Source: Paenibacillus bovis (GTDB lineage Bacteria > Bacillota > Bacilli > Bacillales > Bacillaceae_C). From it: a stretch of 61,379 bases of DNA. Where the stretch lies: assembly GCA_007679095.1 (NCBI GenBank), contig VEFU01000024.1, forward strand, positions 1 through 61,379, given 5' to 3'. Positions 51,599-60,562 of this stretch are shown here, piece after piece (position 1 is the first letter of the stretch; each line of letters opens with the position of its first letter). Made by a program: the position numbers and the translations under genes. The notes beneath the pieces are model-generated. The model was not told where the DNA came from. It did no database searches and saw only the letters and a list, made by a program, of their open reading frames with translations.

Positions 51599-52361
51599 TA
51601 AACAACAAGTAATCGAAATATGTAAAGAGCTTCGGCTGCCAAGTATCAGGAAAATGGTTGTTGATGAAACGAGTTTTCAGAATCCTGATCAGGCATTTGA
51701 AATATTACTAAAAGTACTTTTACAAGAAAAAAAGGATCGATTTATACGTGCCAAGCAGAGCCGAATTCGAGCGGCGAATTTTCCACAGAAAAAATTACTA
51801 GATGAATTAATTGTGGATTATTTGCCGGAACAGGCGCAGCAAAAGTTGCCTCAACTTAAATCACTTGATTTTATTAAGGAGGGCCAAAATGTTATATTAA
51901 CTGGCTCTCCTGGGACGGGGAAATCTCATATTGCGGTTGGGTTAGGTATGGAGGCTTGTCTAGCTGGGTATAGGGTATTTTTTGCAACCGTTCCTTCTCT
52001 TATTAATCAATTAAAGGAACATAGGTCAGAAAGAACTTTACGCTCATTTGAATTAAAGTTTGAAAAATATGACCTCGTTATTATTGATGAACTTGGGTAC
52101 ATTTCGTTTGATAAGGAAGGAGCAGAGTTATTGTTTTCCCACCTTTCCCTTCGGGCTGGAAGGAAGTCAACTATTATTACCAGTAATCTATCATTCTTAA
52201 AGTGGCAGGAAATCTTTCACGATCCGATTTTAACAGCCGCATTGACCGACCGTCTTACTCATAAATCGCATGTAGTGAACATGGTTGGTCCCTCATTTAG
52301 AATGAGAGAAACTGAAGAATGGATGAAAGGAAATACCGAAATGATGGTGGCTCAAAATTAA
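51591..52361 (+). CDS. istB: IS21-family transposition ATPase IstB
   Basis: The 256-residue AAA+ protein has Walker A LTGSPGTGKSHIAVGLG, Walker B YDLVIIDELGYISF, sensor region TIITSNLSFLKWQEIF and arginine residues in ALTDRLTHKSHVV. It is the DnaC/MuB-like target-selection partner of IstA. The ATG overlaps istA. Confidence 0.95.
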   Translation: MDNKQQVIEICKELRLPSIRKMVVDETSFQNPDQAFEILLKVLLQEKKDRFIRAKQSRIRAANFPQKKLLDELIVDYLPEQAQQKLPQLKSLDFIKEGQNVILTGSPGTGKSHIAVGLGMEACLAGYRVFFATVPSLINQLKEHRSERTLRSFELKFEKYDLVIIDELGYISFDKEGAELLFSHLSLRAGRKSTIITSNLSFLKWQEIFHDPILTAALTDRLTHKSHVVNMVGPSFRMRETEEWMKGNTEMMVAQN

Positions 52362-52397
52362 ATTGCGAAATGGCTCACTTTTTACTTGCGAAATACA

Positions 52398-53488
52398 CCA
52401 TTGTCCAGATTATATTTTTCTAATGTATACTCGTCTTTTCCGGTATTAAATCGAAAAAAATACATGCAGTTATTACTTATATCAACCAATTCTTCATGTA
52501 GACTATTTGGACTCGCCTTCTCATATTCAAGAAACTGAAAAAAAGGCTCTGCTGTTTTTTCACTTGTATTAAACTTATAGACGTGACCCAAACCATCAAC
52601 ATAATACAAATTTTTATTGTATATATACAAATTTTCACTAGTCATAAAAGGCGTTTTAGCTGTCTGATCCTCACTACTCTCAAATTCATTGATAAAAAAA
52701 TCTTCTCTTTCAAAAGTTTGTTTATCCATTTGAACGAGGTATGCTTTATTTCGTTTTGTAGCAACAAAGTAAATGAAGTTTTCATCTGCAATGATATTGG
52801 AGAAGTAGCGAAAATAAGTATATTCTCCCCAGCTTGTAAGATTTTCATATGTCATTTCTTTATTCAAACTAACTTTATCAAGCCTTACAGATTTACCATC
52901 TTCATATATAGTATAAATATGGTCATCACCCTGCCCGGAGGATTTTATAAAATAAGGTAGAACGTCATTATGTAATTCATTATCATTAATCCAATATATA
53001 TCTGACCCATATCCTCCATCACTGGTAAATCCAGAATTAAAGATGGTATAAAAAATATTGTTTTTATGTAAATAACCAGATTGTTCCCCAGTATGTTGGT
53101 CGTTTTCTAAATCAAACTTTTTACTTTGTTCTCCAAGAAGTAATAGTTTTTCGCTATCTGAGACTAATAAATTTTTATTATGACTCGCCAAAGTGCCAAC
53201 TTCCAATCTATTAGTTTTTAAGAAAGATGCATTACCCTTATCATCGATGAAGGTGACAAGTCCACTTCCTTTACCGAACATATTTTGATCTATGGTCATT
53301 GAAAAAAATACTGCAATACTCTTATCATTCAAAAAATCTTTTTCTCTCACATCATTTTCATCTAGTATTGTTAATCCTAAATTATCAATCTGTACTTCAA
53401 TAGATCGTGTTATCGCATATTTAATAACGAATATCAGGATAACTGTTAATACACATGAACCTATAATAAGTATCCATTTTTTCTTCAT
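52398..53488 (-). pseudogene. membrane-anchored beta-propeller-like protein gene, 5' part, interrupted by IS21
   Basis: The remaining 5' part encodes MKKKWILIIGSCVLTVILIF, an N-terminal membrane anchor, and an extracellular domain rich in beta strands with repeated aromatic/aspartate turns (GYGSDIYWINDNELH, NLYYVDGLGHVYKFN), like a propeller. After YNLDNG the frame enters the IS and stops after four foreign codons at 52382. The original C-terminus (about 32 residues) lies at 49843-49948. The truncated product may still be made. Start ATG 53488 has GAAGGAG 8 bases upstream. Confidence 0.8.
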
Positions 53489-53610
53489 ACTCATCACTCC
53501 TTCAGATACAGTAAGCGTTTTCTTTTAATAGACTACTAATACAATAGCACATATATGTATGTTTGTAAGAAAATTACAAGAGATAAATTCACATCCGCTC
53601 CACAGTTCCC

Positions 53611-54180
53611 TTATATTTCCCATTCATGTTCCAAAACACTGTATAGCAATGAATCCCGCCAGCCATCTCTAATCAACATATCTTCACGAATTCTGCCTTC
53701 CTTTGTCATTCCTACTTTCTCCAAAACTTTTGATGACCCTATATTCCTAGGATCACAGGTTGCAAATATTCGATGGAGATTTATTTGCTTAAACCCAAAA
53801 TCAATTAATAGAGTTGCCACTTCTGTTGCTATACCTTTCCCCCAGAAATCAGGATGAACCACATAAGCAACTTCCCCTACTTTATTTGTTTCATCGCGAA
53901 TGTTAAGCTCCCCTGTCCCAATCATCGATTCATTATAGACAATTGCCAGAGCAAACCTTGTCCTTGGTTCTTTTGCTGAATCTTGTATCACTTGATGCAC
54001 AAAATCTTTCGAGTCTGATTCTGTATTTGGTCCCCAAGGTTGAAATTGACAGACTATCTCTTGTGATGCGTACAAATGTAGATCAATCCAATCACTTTCT
54101 GTAAATTCTCTTAACAGTAACCTATTATTTGAAAGACTAACCTTATGGTGTTTAATAATAAATCCCTCCCCCTTCATCAT
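53611..54180 (-). CDS. GNAT acetyltransferase, RimJ/RimL type
   Basis: The product (about 180-189 residues) contains NNRLLLREFTESDWIDLHLY, VVHPDFWGKGIATEVATLLI, NLHRIFATCDPRNIGSSKVL and KVGMTKEGRIREDM. The start is uncertain: AAGGGGGAGGG lies inside the frame, which points to a start near residue 8 (ATT codons) rather than the ATG at 54177-54180. Confidence 0.85.
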   Translation of the reverse strand: MMKGEGFIIKHHKVSLSNNRLLLREFTESDWIDLHLYASQEIVCQFQPWGPNTESDSKDFVHQVIQDSAKEPRTRFALAIVYNESMIGTGELNIRDETNKVGEVAYVVHPDFWGKGIATEVATLLIDFGFKQINLHRIFATCDPRNIGSSKVLEKVGMTKEGRIREDMLIRDGWRDSLLYSVLEHEWEI

Positions 54181-54218
54181 TCTTCAACTGTAAAAGTACA
54201 ATCTAATAAATCATTCAA

Positions 54219-54247
54219 TTGATATTTAGCCAATACATCCATATAGT
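54219..54247 (+). promoter_or_regulatory. promoter of the antitoxin RNA
   Basis: TTGATA and TATAGT are separated by exactly 17 bases, a near-consensus vegetative promoter directed towards the 3' end of the toxin gene. Confidence 0.8.
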
Positions 54248-54253
54248 ATAGGT

Positions 54254-54386
54254 AACATTATATATATGAGGACCAGCTAGCGACTGATTCTCTACATGTA
54301 TAGCTACCTGCAAGAAGAGCAGTGGCTTACGAGGAAAAAAATAACCCATTACCCCGAACGGCCAAGAACAGGGTGGGTTATTTTTC
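54254..54386 (+). ncRNA. putative antisense antitoxin RNA
   Basis: From the promoter at 54219-54247 an RNA of about 130 nt would run to the hairpin 54335-54385 followed by TTTTTCTG. Its last 50 or so bases are complementary to the 3' end of the toxin mRNA, as in the txpA/RatA and bsrG/SR4 pairs. Ends are estimated. Confidence 0.7.
54335..54385. terminator. bidirectional terminator shared by toxin mRNA and antitoxin RNA
   Basis: AAAAAAATAACCCA and TGGGTTATTTTT form the stem; A and T runs on both sides make it work in both directions. The toxin stop codon lies within the loop side. Confidence 0.85.
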
Positions 54387-54474
54387 TGTCGAAAACAGAT
54401 ACAACTAGCGCGACCACAGAAACCTCTAATACTAGAGTGCTTATCATAATACTTAGCAATTCGTAGTCCGACAT
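54349..54474 (-). CDS. type I toxin, small holin-like membrane peptide (TxpA/BsrG-like)
   Basis: A 41-residue frame, missed by length-based gene calling, reads MSDYELLSIMISTLVLEVSV and then VALVVSVFDRKITHPVLGRSG. It has the typical MxxYExLxxM opening, one membrane helix and a charged tail of the holin-like toxin family. GGGAGGTG lies 5 bases before the ATG and can be sequestered by CTCCC in a hairpin (CTCCC-GAAAGAA-GGGAG), as known for SR4-controlled toxins. A convergent antisense RNA overlaps its 3' end. Confidence 0.85.
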   Translation of the reverse strand: MSDYELLSIMISTLVLEVSVVALVVSVFDRKITHPVLGRSG

Positions 54475-54562
54475 AGCGACACCTCCCTTCTTTCGGGAGT
54501 TGCCACTTCCCACCCTGCATTACGTCACTATACATTGAAGCATTGCATTAACTAGTAAACTT

Positions 54563-55333
54563 TTAATTATTTTTTAATGCAACAATCATAAAATTCGCTG
54601 GGATATATTGATTATACTTATTCGGTTCTTCATACATCTTTTTGATAATAAATCCTTGTTGGGCAAACGATGTAATAATTTCGGAAAATGTCCATTTCCG
54701 CAAATAAGTTTTTGGAAATGACTCTTGTTCTTCTTTAGGGAAGAAACCTTCATAAGCTACAGGATGATATCGTAAGGACTTGTCAAAATAACTCTCTTTG
54801 AGCATAAGAGTTCCGTCATCCTCATTTACATCTACAACTTTACTAAAAGGGTGAAAATCTCTTAATATTAGTTTCCCATTTTGTTTCAGTAATATAAATA
54901 TGATATTCGCTAGTTTTTCTAAGTCTGAAAAATAGTGTAAGATTCCAAATTCCATAAATACAATATCAAACTGGCTTTTCATTTCCTCAAGTGGAATATC
55001 AAATAAATCTGAAACTATGTAATTCAAATTTACATTTGCTGCTTTAGATAATTCTTTAGCGTATTTAGCATTTTCCTCAGAAATATCAACTATTGTTACA
55101 TCCGCACCAAGAACAGCAAGTACAACTCCTCTTATTCCACTAGAACCTAGTAAATTCGCAACCCTTTTTCCAGATACCTCTCCTAGGTCTTCTTTATAAT
55201 AATTAAGCCATCTATCAGTATTTTCTCTTATTTCTTTTCCCATTTTTTCAGGTGTTCCATAATTAGTAACCCAATGTTCATATGCCTTATAATCCCAAGC
55301 CAACTTATTCTGTTTACTTTGTTCTTTTTGCAT
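54563..55333 (-). CDS. class I SAM-dependent methyltransferase
   Basis: The 256-residue product has motif I in a variant form (VANLLGSSGIRGVVLAVLGA, about 56-75), acidic VTIVDISEENAKYA, FDIVFMEFGILHYF and LILRDFHPFSKVV. These define the Rossmann-fold methyltransferase class; the substrate is unknown. The ATG at 55333 has GGAGG 5 bases upstream. Confidence 0.85.
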   Translation of the reverse strand: MQKEQSKQNKLAWDYKAYEHWVTNYGTPEKMGKEIRENTDRWLNYYKEDLGEVSGKRVANLLGSSGIRGVVLAVLGADVTIVDISEENAKYAKELSKAANVNLNYIVSDLFDIPLEEMKSQFDIVFMEFGILHYFSDLEKLANIIFILLKQNGKLILRDFHPFSKVVDVNEDDGTLMLKESYFDKSLRYHPVAYEGFFPKEEQESFPKTYLRKWTFSEIITSFAQQGFIIKKMYEEPNKYNQYIPANFMIVALKNN

Positions 55334-55401
55334 ACATACCTCCATTTATGTCTACTTATCTTTTTTTAAAACCCCAATATAGAATATAGTCATTTAATTT
55401 T

Positions 55402-55917
55402 TCATTGTTGAGAGGACTCTACTATACTACCAATCCACTCTTTTATTTTCTGCCCAACTTTTTCAGGATTTGATTGTGTCGTATGAACGGTAGGCATTGG
55501 TGGGTTATATGCTATATCACCATTCTCTAATAACCACTTCGCAAATTTCTTATGATCCGCAATGAGTTCCTCAGCCCAACCTCTTTCACGCAAACGTGCT
55601 TCACGAGTTTCATCTTCACAATGAAGGTTTAAATAATAAACTGTACTAAAGTCATTATAGCTATCGCATTTTTCAACATCCCATGGCATGATCGTTCCAC
55701 AAAGGACTGTCATTCGGTTACTCTTCGCTATATTACTAGCAACTTTCAACCATACATTTTTCAGCTTTTGCCAATCACCAATATCAGCATAAATATTATC
55801 AATATCAAACGCATCAAAATCACGCAAAATCTCCCGAAGGTATGGAACCACTGTACTTTTCCCTGTTCCACTTGCCCCAGTTATAATAAATAAAGGTAAC
55901 TTTTTATCATCTAACAA
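55402..55917 (-). CDS. P-loop nucleoside/nucleotide kinase-like protein
   Basis: The product of about 171 residues has a P-loop ITGASGTGKSTVVPYL (about 12-27), FDAFDIDNIYADIGDW, and a lid-like REARLRERGWAEELI. It resembles small AAA/adenylate-kinase-like proteins; the substrate is unknown. A TTG at 55917 has the better spacing to GAGGAG; the ATG at 55926 directly abuts it. Confidence 0.75.
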   Translation of the reverse strand: MLDDKKLPLFIITGASGTGKSTVVPYLREILRDFDAFDIDNIYADIGDWQKLKNVWLKVASNIAKSNRMTVLCGTIMPWDVEKCDSYNDFSTVYYLNLHCEDETREARLRERGWAEELIADHKKFAKWLLENGDIAYNPPMPTVHTTQSNPEKVGQKIKEWIGSIVESSQQ

Positions 55918-56038
55918 AATGGCCATCTCCTCTATCTATCTAGTAATAAATCAAACTCCCCTTCTTGTACTCAATACCACAATAGGAAATAGTATTAAAT
56001 ACAAATCTTAGGAAATGCTATCCCCTAGGGTGATATAA

Positions 56039-56494
56039 ATGGTTCGTAAAACGCTAATTTTATTGGGTATTGTGTTTCTTCAATTTAATTTATGTATGGT
56101 GAAGGCTCAAAACCAAAATCTTGTTCTAGTGCTAGATATTAAAACTAATAAGATAATAAAAACAACACCTCCAAACCCTAACGTACAACTAGAAACTGTA
56201 AAAATCATGAAAGCAATTGACGGTGTCGTAAAAAAAATAAATCCTATTCCTAACAAAGGTTTAATGGTGAAGATCCCTTTAGAGTCATCGTTTCACTTAC
56301 AAAATAAATGGGTGAATGCTCTAATTGATGAAGTTATCATAATTATTCCAGAAAATGAAATGCCCTATTTACTCCTATATGATGACGAAAATAATTCTTA
56401 TTTTTGTACCTTTGAAACTAAAATCGATATGCTAATTAACACTATAGATATTCCCAGTACCAATGGGGATTCTACTTATCAAGACATGAATTAA
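56039..56494 (+). CDS. secreted or membrane-associated protein, unknown
   Basis: The 151-residue product has an N-terminal signal-like segment TLILLGIVFLQFNLCMVKAQ and then LVLVLDIKTNKIIKTTPPNP and KVNPIPNKG-like stretches with IIIIPENEMPYLLLYDDEN. It carries no lipobox in the correct context. A GGGTG site precedes the ATG. No family was recognised. Confidence 0.6.
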   Translation: MVRKTLILLGIVFLQFNLCMVKAQNQNLVLVLDIKTNKIIKTTPPNPNVQLETVKIMKAIDGVVKKINPIPNKGLMVKIPLESSFHLQNKWVNALIDEVIIIIPENEMPYLLLYDDENNSYFCTFETKIDMLINTIDIPSTNGDSTYQDMN

Positions 56495-56519
56495 AGACTA
56501 TATATTATTCAAATACTTT

Positions 56520-57086
56520 TCATAACAAACATTTATGAATGCGTTGGATGGATGTTTTAAATTGCTCTATGTCTTCTCCTACATAATGTGCGAATGAACT
56601 GACTAAGTAGAGTTTCGGATTGGTACTTTGAATTATATTTTTCATTTCATTTCCTTCAAAGTAAATATGGTAATATGAGTCAACTTTATTAAACAACATT
56701 TTTTCATACCATCTCTGTACCCAAGCGTCGTCTCTCGTCCATGCTTCAAAACGATTTAAACCTAAATTGATTGCTCGCTTTTCCGCTTCTTGAAGTAGTT
56801 GCTCCCCAATTCCTTGTCGATAATAATCTGGATGAACTGCAATATGCCAGATCATTCCCCCTAAACCTTCTCCTCTTGAACAAACAGTCTTTTCTTCCTC
56901 TTCATACTCTACATCCATGAGACCAACTATTTGTCCGTTTAATTCTGCAACTAACTCAATAGCAGGATTTTCATAGCTTTCCTTCTTATTTAAAACATTA
57001 TCAAAGTAAGCTGTATTTAAAAATGATAGCGTTCTACATCGAACCCAGCCTAATTCATCCGTATCTTTATAGTCACGAATAAGCAA
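56520..57086 (-). CDS. GNAT acetyltransferase
   Basis: The 188-residue product has MIWHIAVHPDYYRQGIGEQL and LGLNRFEAWTRDDAWVQRWY, the N-terminal GNAT half with a modified C-terminus (YEKMLFNKVDSYYHIYFEG). The TTG start has GGGGAGA 9 bases upstream. Confidence 0.85.
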   Translation of the reverse strand: MLIRDYKDTDELGWVRCRTLSFLNTAYFDNVLNKKESYENPAIELVAELNGQIVGLMDVEYEEEEKTVCSRGEGLGGMIWHIAVHPDYYRQGIGEQLLQEAEKRAINLGLNRFEAWTRDDAWVQRWYEKMLFNKVDSYYHIYFEGNEMKNIIQSTNPKLYLVSSFAHYVGEDIEQFKTSIQRIHKCLL

Positions 57087-57242
57087 TTTATATCTTCTCC
57101 CCTTGATACTAAAATTTTATTGGTTAATTTAATACTATAATCTCATAACTTATTATTCTACTTAGAAGTTTATTTCTTATTCCCACTAAACCGCCCTTTA
57201 TACAAGATTGCTTTTTTTGTAGATTAAGATGACGAAACGAAT

Positions 57243-57281
57243 AAAAATAAGCAATCCATTTTAGATCCTAACTGGATTGCT
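57243..57281 (-). terminator. terminator after the Crp/Fnr gene
   Basis: GCAATCCA and TGGATTGC form a stem followed leftwards by TTATTTTTATTC. It lies on the far side of the dispersed palindrome. Confidence 0.75.
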
Positions 57282-57323
57282 AGAGGTTTGTTATTTTTAA
57301 AGTTCATTGTTGATAACAACTTA

Positions 57324-57459
57324 GTTGATTGTAGCGGATGTACACGAGACTCCTGCGGGAACAGCACGAGCCGAAGATCCACTTGGCAAAGCGGTTTTCT
57401 TTGCCAAGTTAGCTGAGGCCGTGCCCGCGGAAAGCGAGTGTACAGGAGCGAAAATCAAC
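57324..57459. repeat. dispersed palindromic element of bacilli
   Basis: A 136-bp imperfect palindrome begins GTTGATT and ends AATCAAC; inside, TGTACAC-GAG mirrors GAGTGTACA, GACTCCTGCGGGAACAGCACG mirrors CGTGCCCGCGG, and ACTTGGCAAAG mirrors CTTTGCCAAGT at the centre. I recall near-identical units scattered in Bacillaceae genomes, so it is a miniature repeat, not a gene. Confidence 0.85.
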
Positions 57460-57521
57460 AACAGAGTTTAACAGAGGTTATTTTAAAATTAACAGTTTAT
57501 TCTTCTGCAGTATGGTGGCAT

Positions 57522-58229
57522 TCATTTAGAATGAAGTAACAATTGATCTAAATCGATTATTTTAATTTCCCTTTTCGGCAACTGTTTAATTAATCCCAGT
57601 TCTTCGAAAGTGGTAAATTTACGGCTGATTGTTTCAGGTGTGGTTCCAAGATACGAGGCTAAATCCTTTTTCGACATTGGTAAGGTAACGGTTGGACTAT
57701 TGCCGCTCCCCATTTCAACATTTTCAGCTAAAAAGGATATAATGCGGGATTCAACATTTTCAATTGCTACTTGAGTCGTTTGTTTTTCAGAATCCTGCAA
57801 ACGTGAGGTTACTTCTGACAGTATTTTTAATGCAATCTCCGGGTATTCCAGCAAATACTTCTGTAAGTCCTCTCGTTTCATTACACAAATCGATGTATGT
57901 TGTAGAGCTTCTGCATAACTTTCATGTACACTACCAGGTTGGAAAATGGCCACTTCACCCGTAAAGTCACCGGGATTTAATATGCGAATAAGTTGTTCTT
58001 TTCCTGACTCCGATAAGCGGTAAATCCGTGCCTTACCTGAATTGATAATATATAAAGTATCATCTTCCTCACCTGCACGGAATAACATTTCCCCTTTTTG
58101 TAGATGAACTGTCTTTGCAGATTTTGCAATCAAATCCATTTGTTCGTCTTCTAGATGATTGAATATAGGAACGATCCGAATACATTCTGCATGTCCATGT
58201 TGGTGATGACAACATTGTTTTTGTTCCAA
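57522..58229 (-). CDS. Crp/Fnr family regulator with a His/Cys-rich N-terminus
   Basis: The 235-residue product starts MEQKQCCHHQHGHAECIRIV, placing three Cys and five His in the first 17 residues, followed by a cNMP-type sensor domain (FRAGEEDDTLYIINSGKARI, NPGDFTGEVAIF) and the Crp helix-turn-helix MSKKDLASYLGTTPETISRK. The N-terminus could bind a metal or iron-sulfur cluster. The TTG start at 58229 has AAAGGAG 8 bases upstream. It lies 64 bases after the HMA gene in the same direction, and the two FNR-like boxes at 58608 and 60591 are its likely targets. Confidence 0.9.
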   Translation of the reverse strand: MEQKQCCHHQHGHAECIRIVPIFNHLEDEQMDLIAKSAKTVHLQKGEMLFRAGEEDDTLYIINSGKARIYRLSESGKEQLIRILNPGDFTGEVAIFQPGSVHESYAEALQHTSICVMKREDLQKYLLEYPEIALKILSEVTSRLQDSEKQTTQVAIENVESRIISFLAENVEMGSGNSPTVTLPMSKKDLASYLGTTPETISRKFTTFEELGLIKQLPKREIKIIDLDQLLLHSK

Positions 58230-58293
58230 AACAACCTCTCCTTTATATAACAAGCTTAAGAGAGCACCTTAGGCTTCCATTCTATTTACTCCA

Positions 58294-58527
58294 TTATACA
58301 GATTTCACTTTTGATTTGATAACAGGATATCCTAAGTCTTCGATTGCTTTTTCAATATCGTTAATAGCGACTACTTCTGAATCAAAATCTACTTTTACTT
58401 TACTGGCATTGAATAAAACTTTTAAACTATCTTGATGAACACCGTTTATTCCTTTCACACCATTTTCAATCTTTTGCATACAAGATGGACAAGATAGGCT
58501 GTCTAATTGAATAACTGCTTTTTTCAT
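58294..58527 (-). CDS. HMA-domain metal-binding protein (CopZ-like)
   Basis: The 77-residue product is a single heavy-metal-associated domain with the CxxC site in LDSLSCPSCMQKIENGV and the end IEKAIEDLGYPV. Such proteins bind soft or divalent metals and deliver them to P-type ATPases or regulators. AAAGGGG lies 8 bases before the ATG. An FNR-like box lies upstream in its promoter. Confidence 0.9.
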   Translation of the reverse strand: MKKAVIQLDSLSCPSCMQKIENGVKGINGVHQDSLKVLFNASKVKVDFDSEVVAINDIEKAIEDLGYPVIKSKVKSV

Positions 58528-58579
58528 AATTTATTTCCCCTTTCATTTTTTAGTTTTTCTTATTCTTCTATACAATTTA

Positions 58580-58621
58580 AGTATAGCTCACGTACAACGA
58601 AACAGAATTGATGCAAATCAA
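58580..58621 (-). promoter_or_regulatory. FNR-like box and promoter of the HMA gene
   Basis: TTGATGCAAATCAA (58608-58621) is a perfect TTGAT-N4-ATCAA palindrome. A TATACT -10 element (58580-58585, leftward) has its centre 32 bases from the box centre, placing the box near -41.5, the position of class II activators. Confidence 0.85.
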
Positions 58622-58664
58622 GTTTTAAGAAAAAATCATTCGTCAAGATCGCTGTCTTTAAAAT

Positions 58665-60518
58665 TTATCCTCTGAAACGATATCGAAGCAATCTCATGCC
58701 ATTCAAGATAACGATCAATATACTAGCTTCATGCACCAACATTCCAATGGACATATTCATCCATTCACTAAATAGGAGGCTAGCAAGTAAGACTAATACG
58801 ACACCGACTGCTATGGCGATGTTTTGTTTCATGTTTCTTGCTGTTGATTTTGTTAAGCCTAATGCATGCGGTAAACGCGTGAATTCCGAATTCATTAAAA
58901 CGACATCAGATGTTTCTATTGCAACATCTGTCCCACTTCCCATGGCGATTCCAATATCCGCTAATGCCAAGGAAGGACTATCATTCACACCGTCACCGAC
59001 AAAGGCAATCATTTGACCTGTTGCTTGCATTTTTTCAATATAGGCGGATTTATCTTCTGGAAGCATATGACCATGTGCTTCTGTTAATCCAAGTTCACGA
59101 GCAACTACATCTACAGTTCCTTGGTTATCCCCTGAAAGAACGACTAGGTTTTGGACTCCAAGTTTTTTTAGATTATGAAGAACTTTTTTTACACCTGGAC
59201 GGATTTGATCTCGAATACCCATCAGAGCTTTTAATTCTCCGTCAACCGCTGTTAGCACAAGCGAATTACCATTATTCTCAAAACGCTCGACGTCCTTTTT
59301 AGCTTTTTCGCTTAATGTCACATTTTCTTTTTCCATTAAAGCTACGTTGCCAACGGCTATGCGATGAATACCTATTTTTGCTACAATTCCAGCCCCTTTC
59401 ACGACTTCGGTTTCTTTAACAGTGTAGAAAGTTGTATCGCCAATATCTTGTAAGATAGCTTTTGCTAGTGGGTGATTTGATTCACGCTCCACACTTGCTA
59501 AGTAGCTTAGAACTTGTTCCGTGTTGTTATCGTAAAATTCTTTTTCAGCAACTTCCGGGTTTCCGATTGTCAGTGTACCTGTTTTATCAAAAACGAACGT
59601 ATCCACGATGCTAAAGTCATTAATTACTTCACTACCTTTTAGGAGAATACCATGACGTGCACCATTTCCAATACCGGCAACATTAGATACAGGAACACCG
59701 ATAACTAATGCACCTGGACATCCTAAAACAAGAATCGTGATTGCTAGTTCCATATCTTTTGAGAATAGCCAAACAATAAAACCAAGGACTAAAACGGCAG
59801 GGGTATAATATTTAGAGAATCGATCAATGAACCGCTCCGCTTCTGATTTAGAATCTTGTGCTTCTTCTACTAATTCGATAATCCTACCGAATGTTGTATC
59901 TTCTCCGACACGGTCAGCTTGAATGCGAATCGTTCCATTTTCTAAAATAGTTCCCGCAAATACTTTCGAATCTACCTTTTTACTCACTGGAACAGACTCC
60001 CCAGTAATACTTGCTTCATTAATGTGACCTTCCCCAGCCAAAACAGTTCCATCTACAGGGACTTTTGCGCCCGTTTTTACTAATAAAATGTCACCTTCAT
60101 CTACATCGTCGACATCAACTTCTACAAATTCTCCATCTTCCATTTGCTTTAAAGCACTCTCTGGTGCCAGCTCTGTTAATTCCTTAATGGCAGAACGTGT
60201 TTTGTTCAAGGTCCGTTGTTCCAAGTAAGAACCAAATAAGAATAAGAAAGTAACGATAGCTGATTCCTCATAATTTTGTATCAAAACTGCCCCAATTACT
60301 GCAATCGTAACTAAAACATCAATACTAACAACTTTTACTTTTATTGCCTGATAGGCTTGAATCACAATGGGTGCAACACCAAGTATAGATGCAACGATGA
60401 GCGCCCAATTAAAAATGAACATATTGTTTAAGAAAAATCGTCCAAAGAATGCAAGTGCAATTAAAATCGCACTAAGCAGTGTAATGAGATTCTTTTTACT
60501 TAATATATATCTTTGCAT
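58665..60518 (-). CDS. P1B-type metal-transporting ATPase with a CPG motif
   Basis: The 617-residue product has ITGESVPV (actuator), DKTGTLTIG (phosphorylation), ESNHPLA, GDNQGT and GDGVNDSPSLALADIGIAMG, with about eight membrane segments. The transport-site motif reads LGCPGALVIGVPVS, where P1B pumps usually have CPC, CPH or SPC. There is no N-terminal metal-binding domain; the separate HMA protein may supply it. Substrate cannot be named; Cd/Zn/Co-, Fe- and Cu-type pumps differ in this motif. The ATG at 60518 has GGAGGG 7 bases upstream. Confidence 0.9.
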   Translation of the reverse strand: MQRYILSKKNLITLLSAILIALAFFGRFFLNNMFIFNWALIVASILGVAPIVIQAYQAIKVKVVSIDVLVTIAVIGAVLIQNYEESAIVTFLFLFGSYLEQRTLNKTRSAIKELTELAPESALKQMEDGEFVEVDVDDVDEGDILLVKTGAKVPVDGTVLAGEGHINEASITGESVPVSKKVDSKVFAGTILENGTIRIQADRVGEDTTFGRIIELVEEAQDSKSEAERFIDRFSKYYTPAVLVLGFIVWLFSKDMELAITILVLGCPGALVIGVPVSNVAGIGNGARHGILLKGSEVINDFSIVDTFVFDKTGTLTIGNPEVAEKEFYDNNTEQVLSYLASVERESNHPLAKAILQDIGDTTFYTVKETEVVKGAGIVAKIGIHRIAVGNVALMEKENVTLSEKAKKDVERFENNGNSLVLTAVDGELKALMGIRDQIRPGVKKVLHNLKKLGVQNLVVLSGDNQGTVDVVARELGLTEAHGHMLPEDKSAYIEKMQATGQMIAFVGDGVNDSPSLALADIGIAMGSGTDVAIETSDVVLMNSEFTRLPHALGLTKSTARNMKQNIAIAVGVVLVLLASLLFSEWMNMSIGMLVHEASILIVILNGMRLLRYRFRG

Positions 60519-60562
60519 TTTGATTCCCTCCAAAGTCATTTGTTTTCCTTCTGGATGACTCT

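Larger units (their letters stand above)
49949..52397. mobile_element. IS21-family insertion sequence, intact
   Basis: The element is 2449 bp long. The left end starts TGTATATGGTAACTTAAAAG and the right end, read inversely, TGTATTTCGCAAGTAAAAAG; both continue TGAGCCA. Inner GAGCCAC repeats follow at each end, as expected for transposase-binding sites. CCATTG is duplicated at 49943-49948 and 52398-52403. It encodes istA and istB, both apparently intact. Confidence 0.95.

Noticed and set aside
54215-54535. 106-residue protein on the minus strand
   Set aside because: Its sequence is cysteine- and arginine-rich without protein-like pattern and spans the toxin ribosome site and terminator; the 41-codon frame is the real gene.
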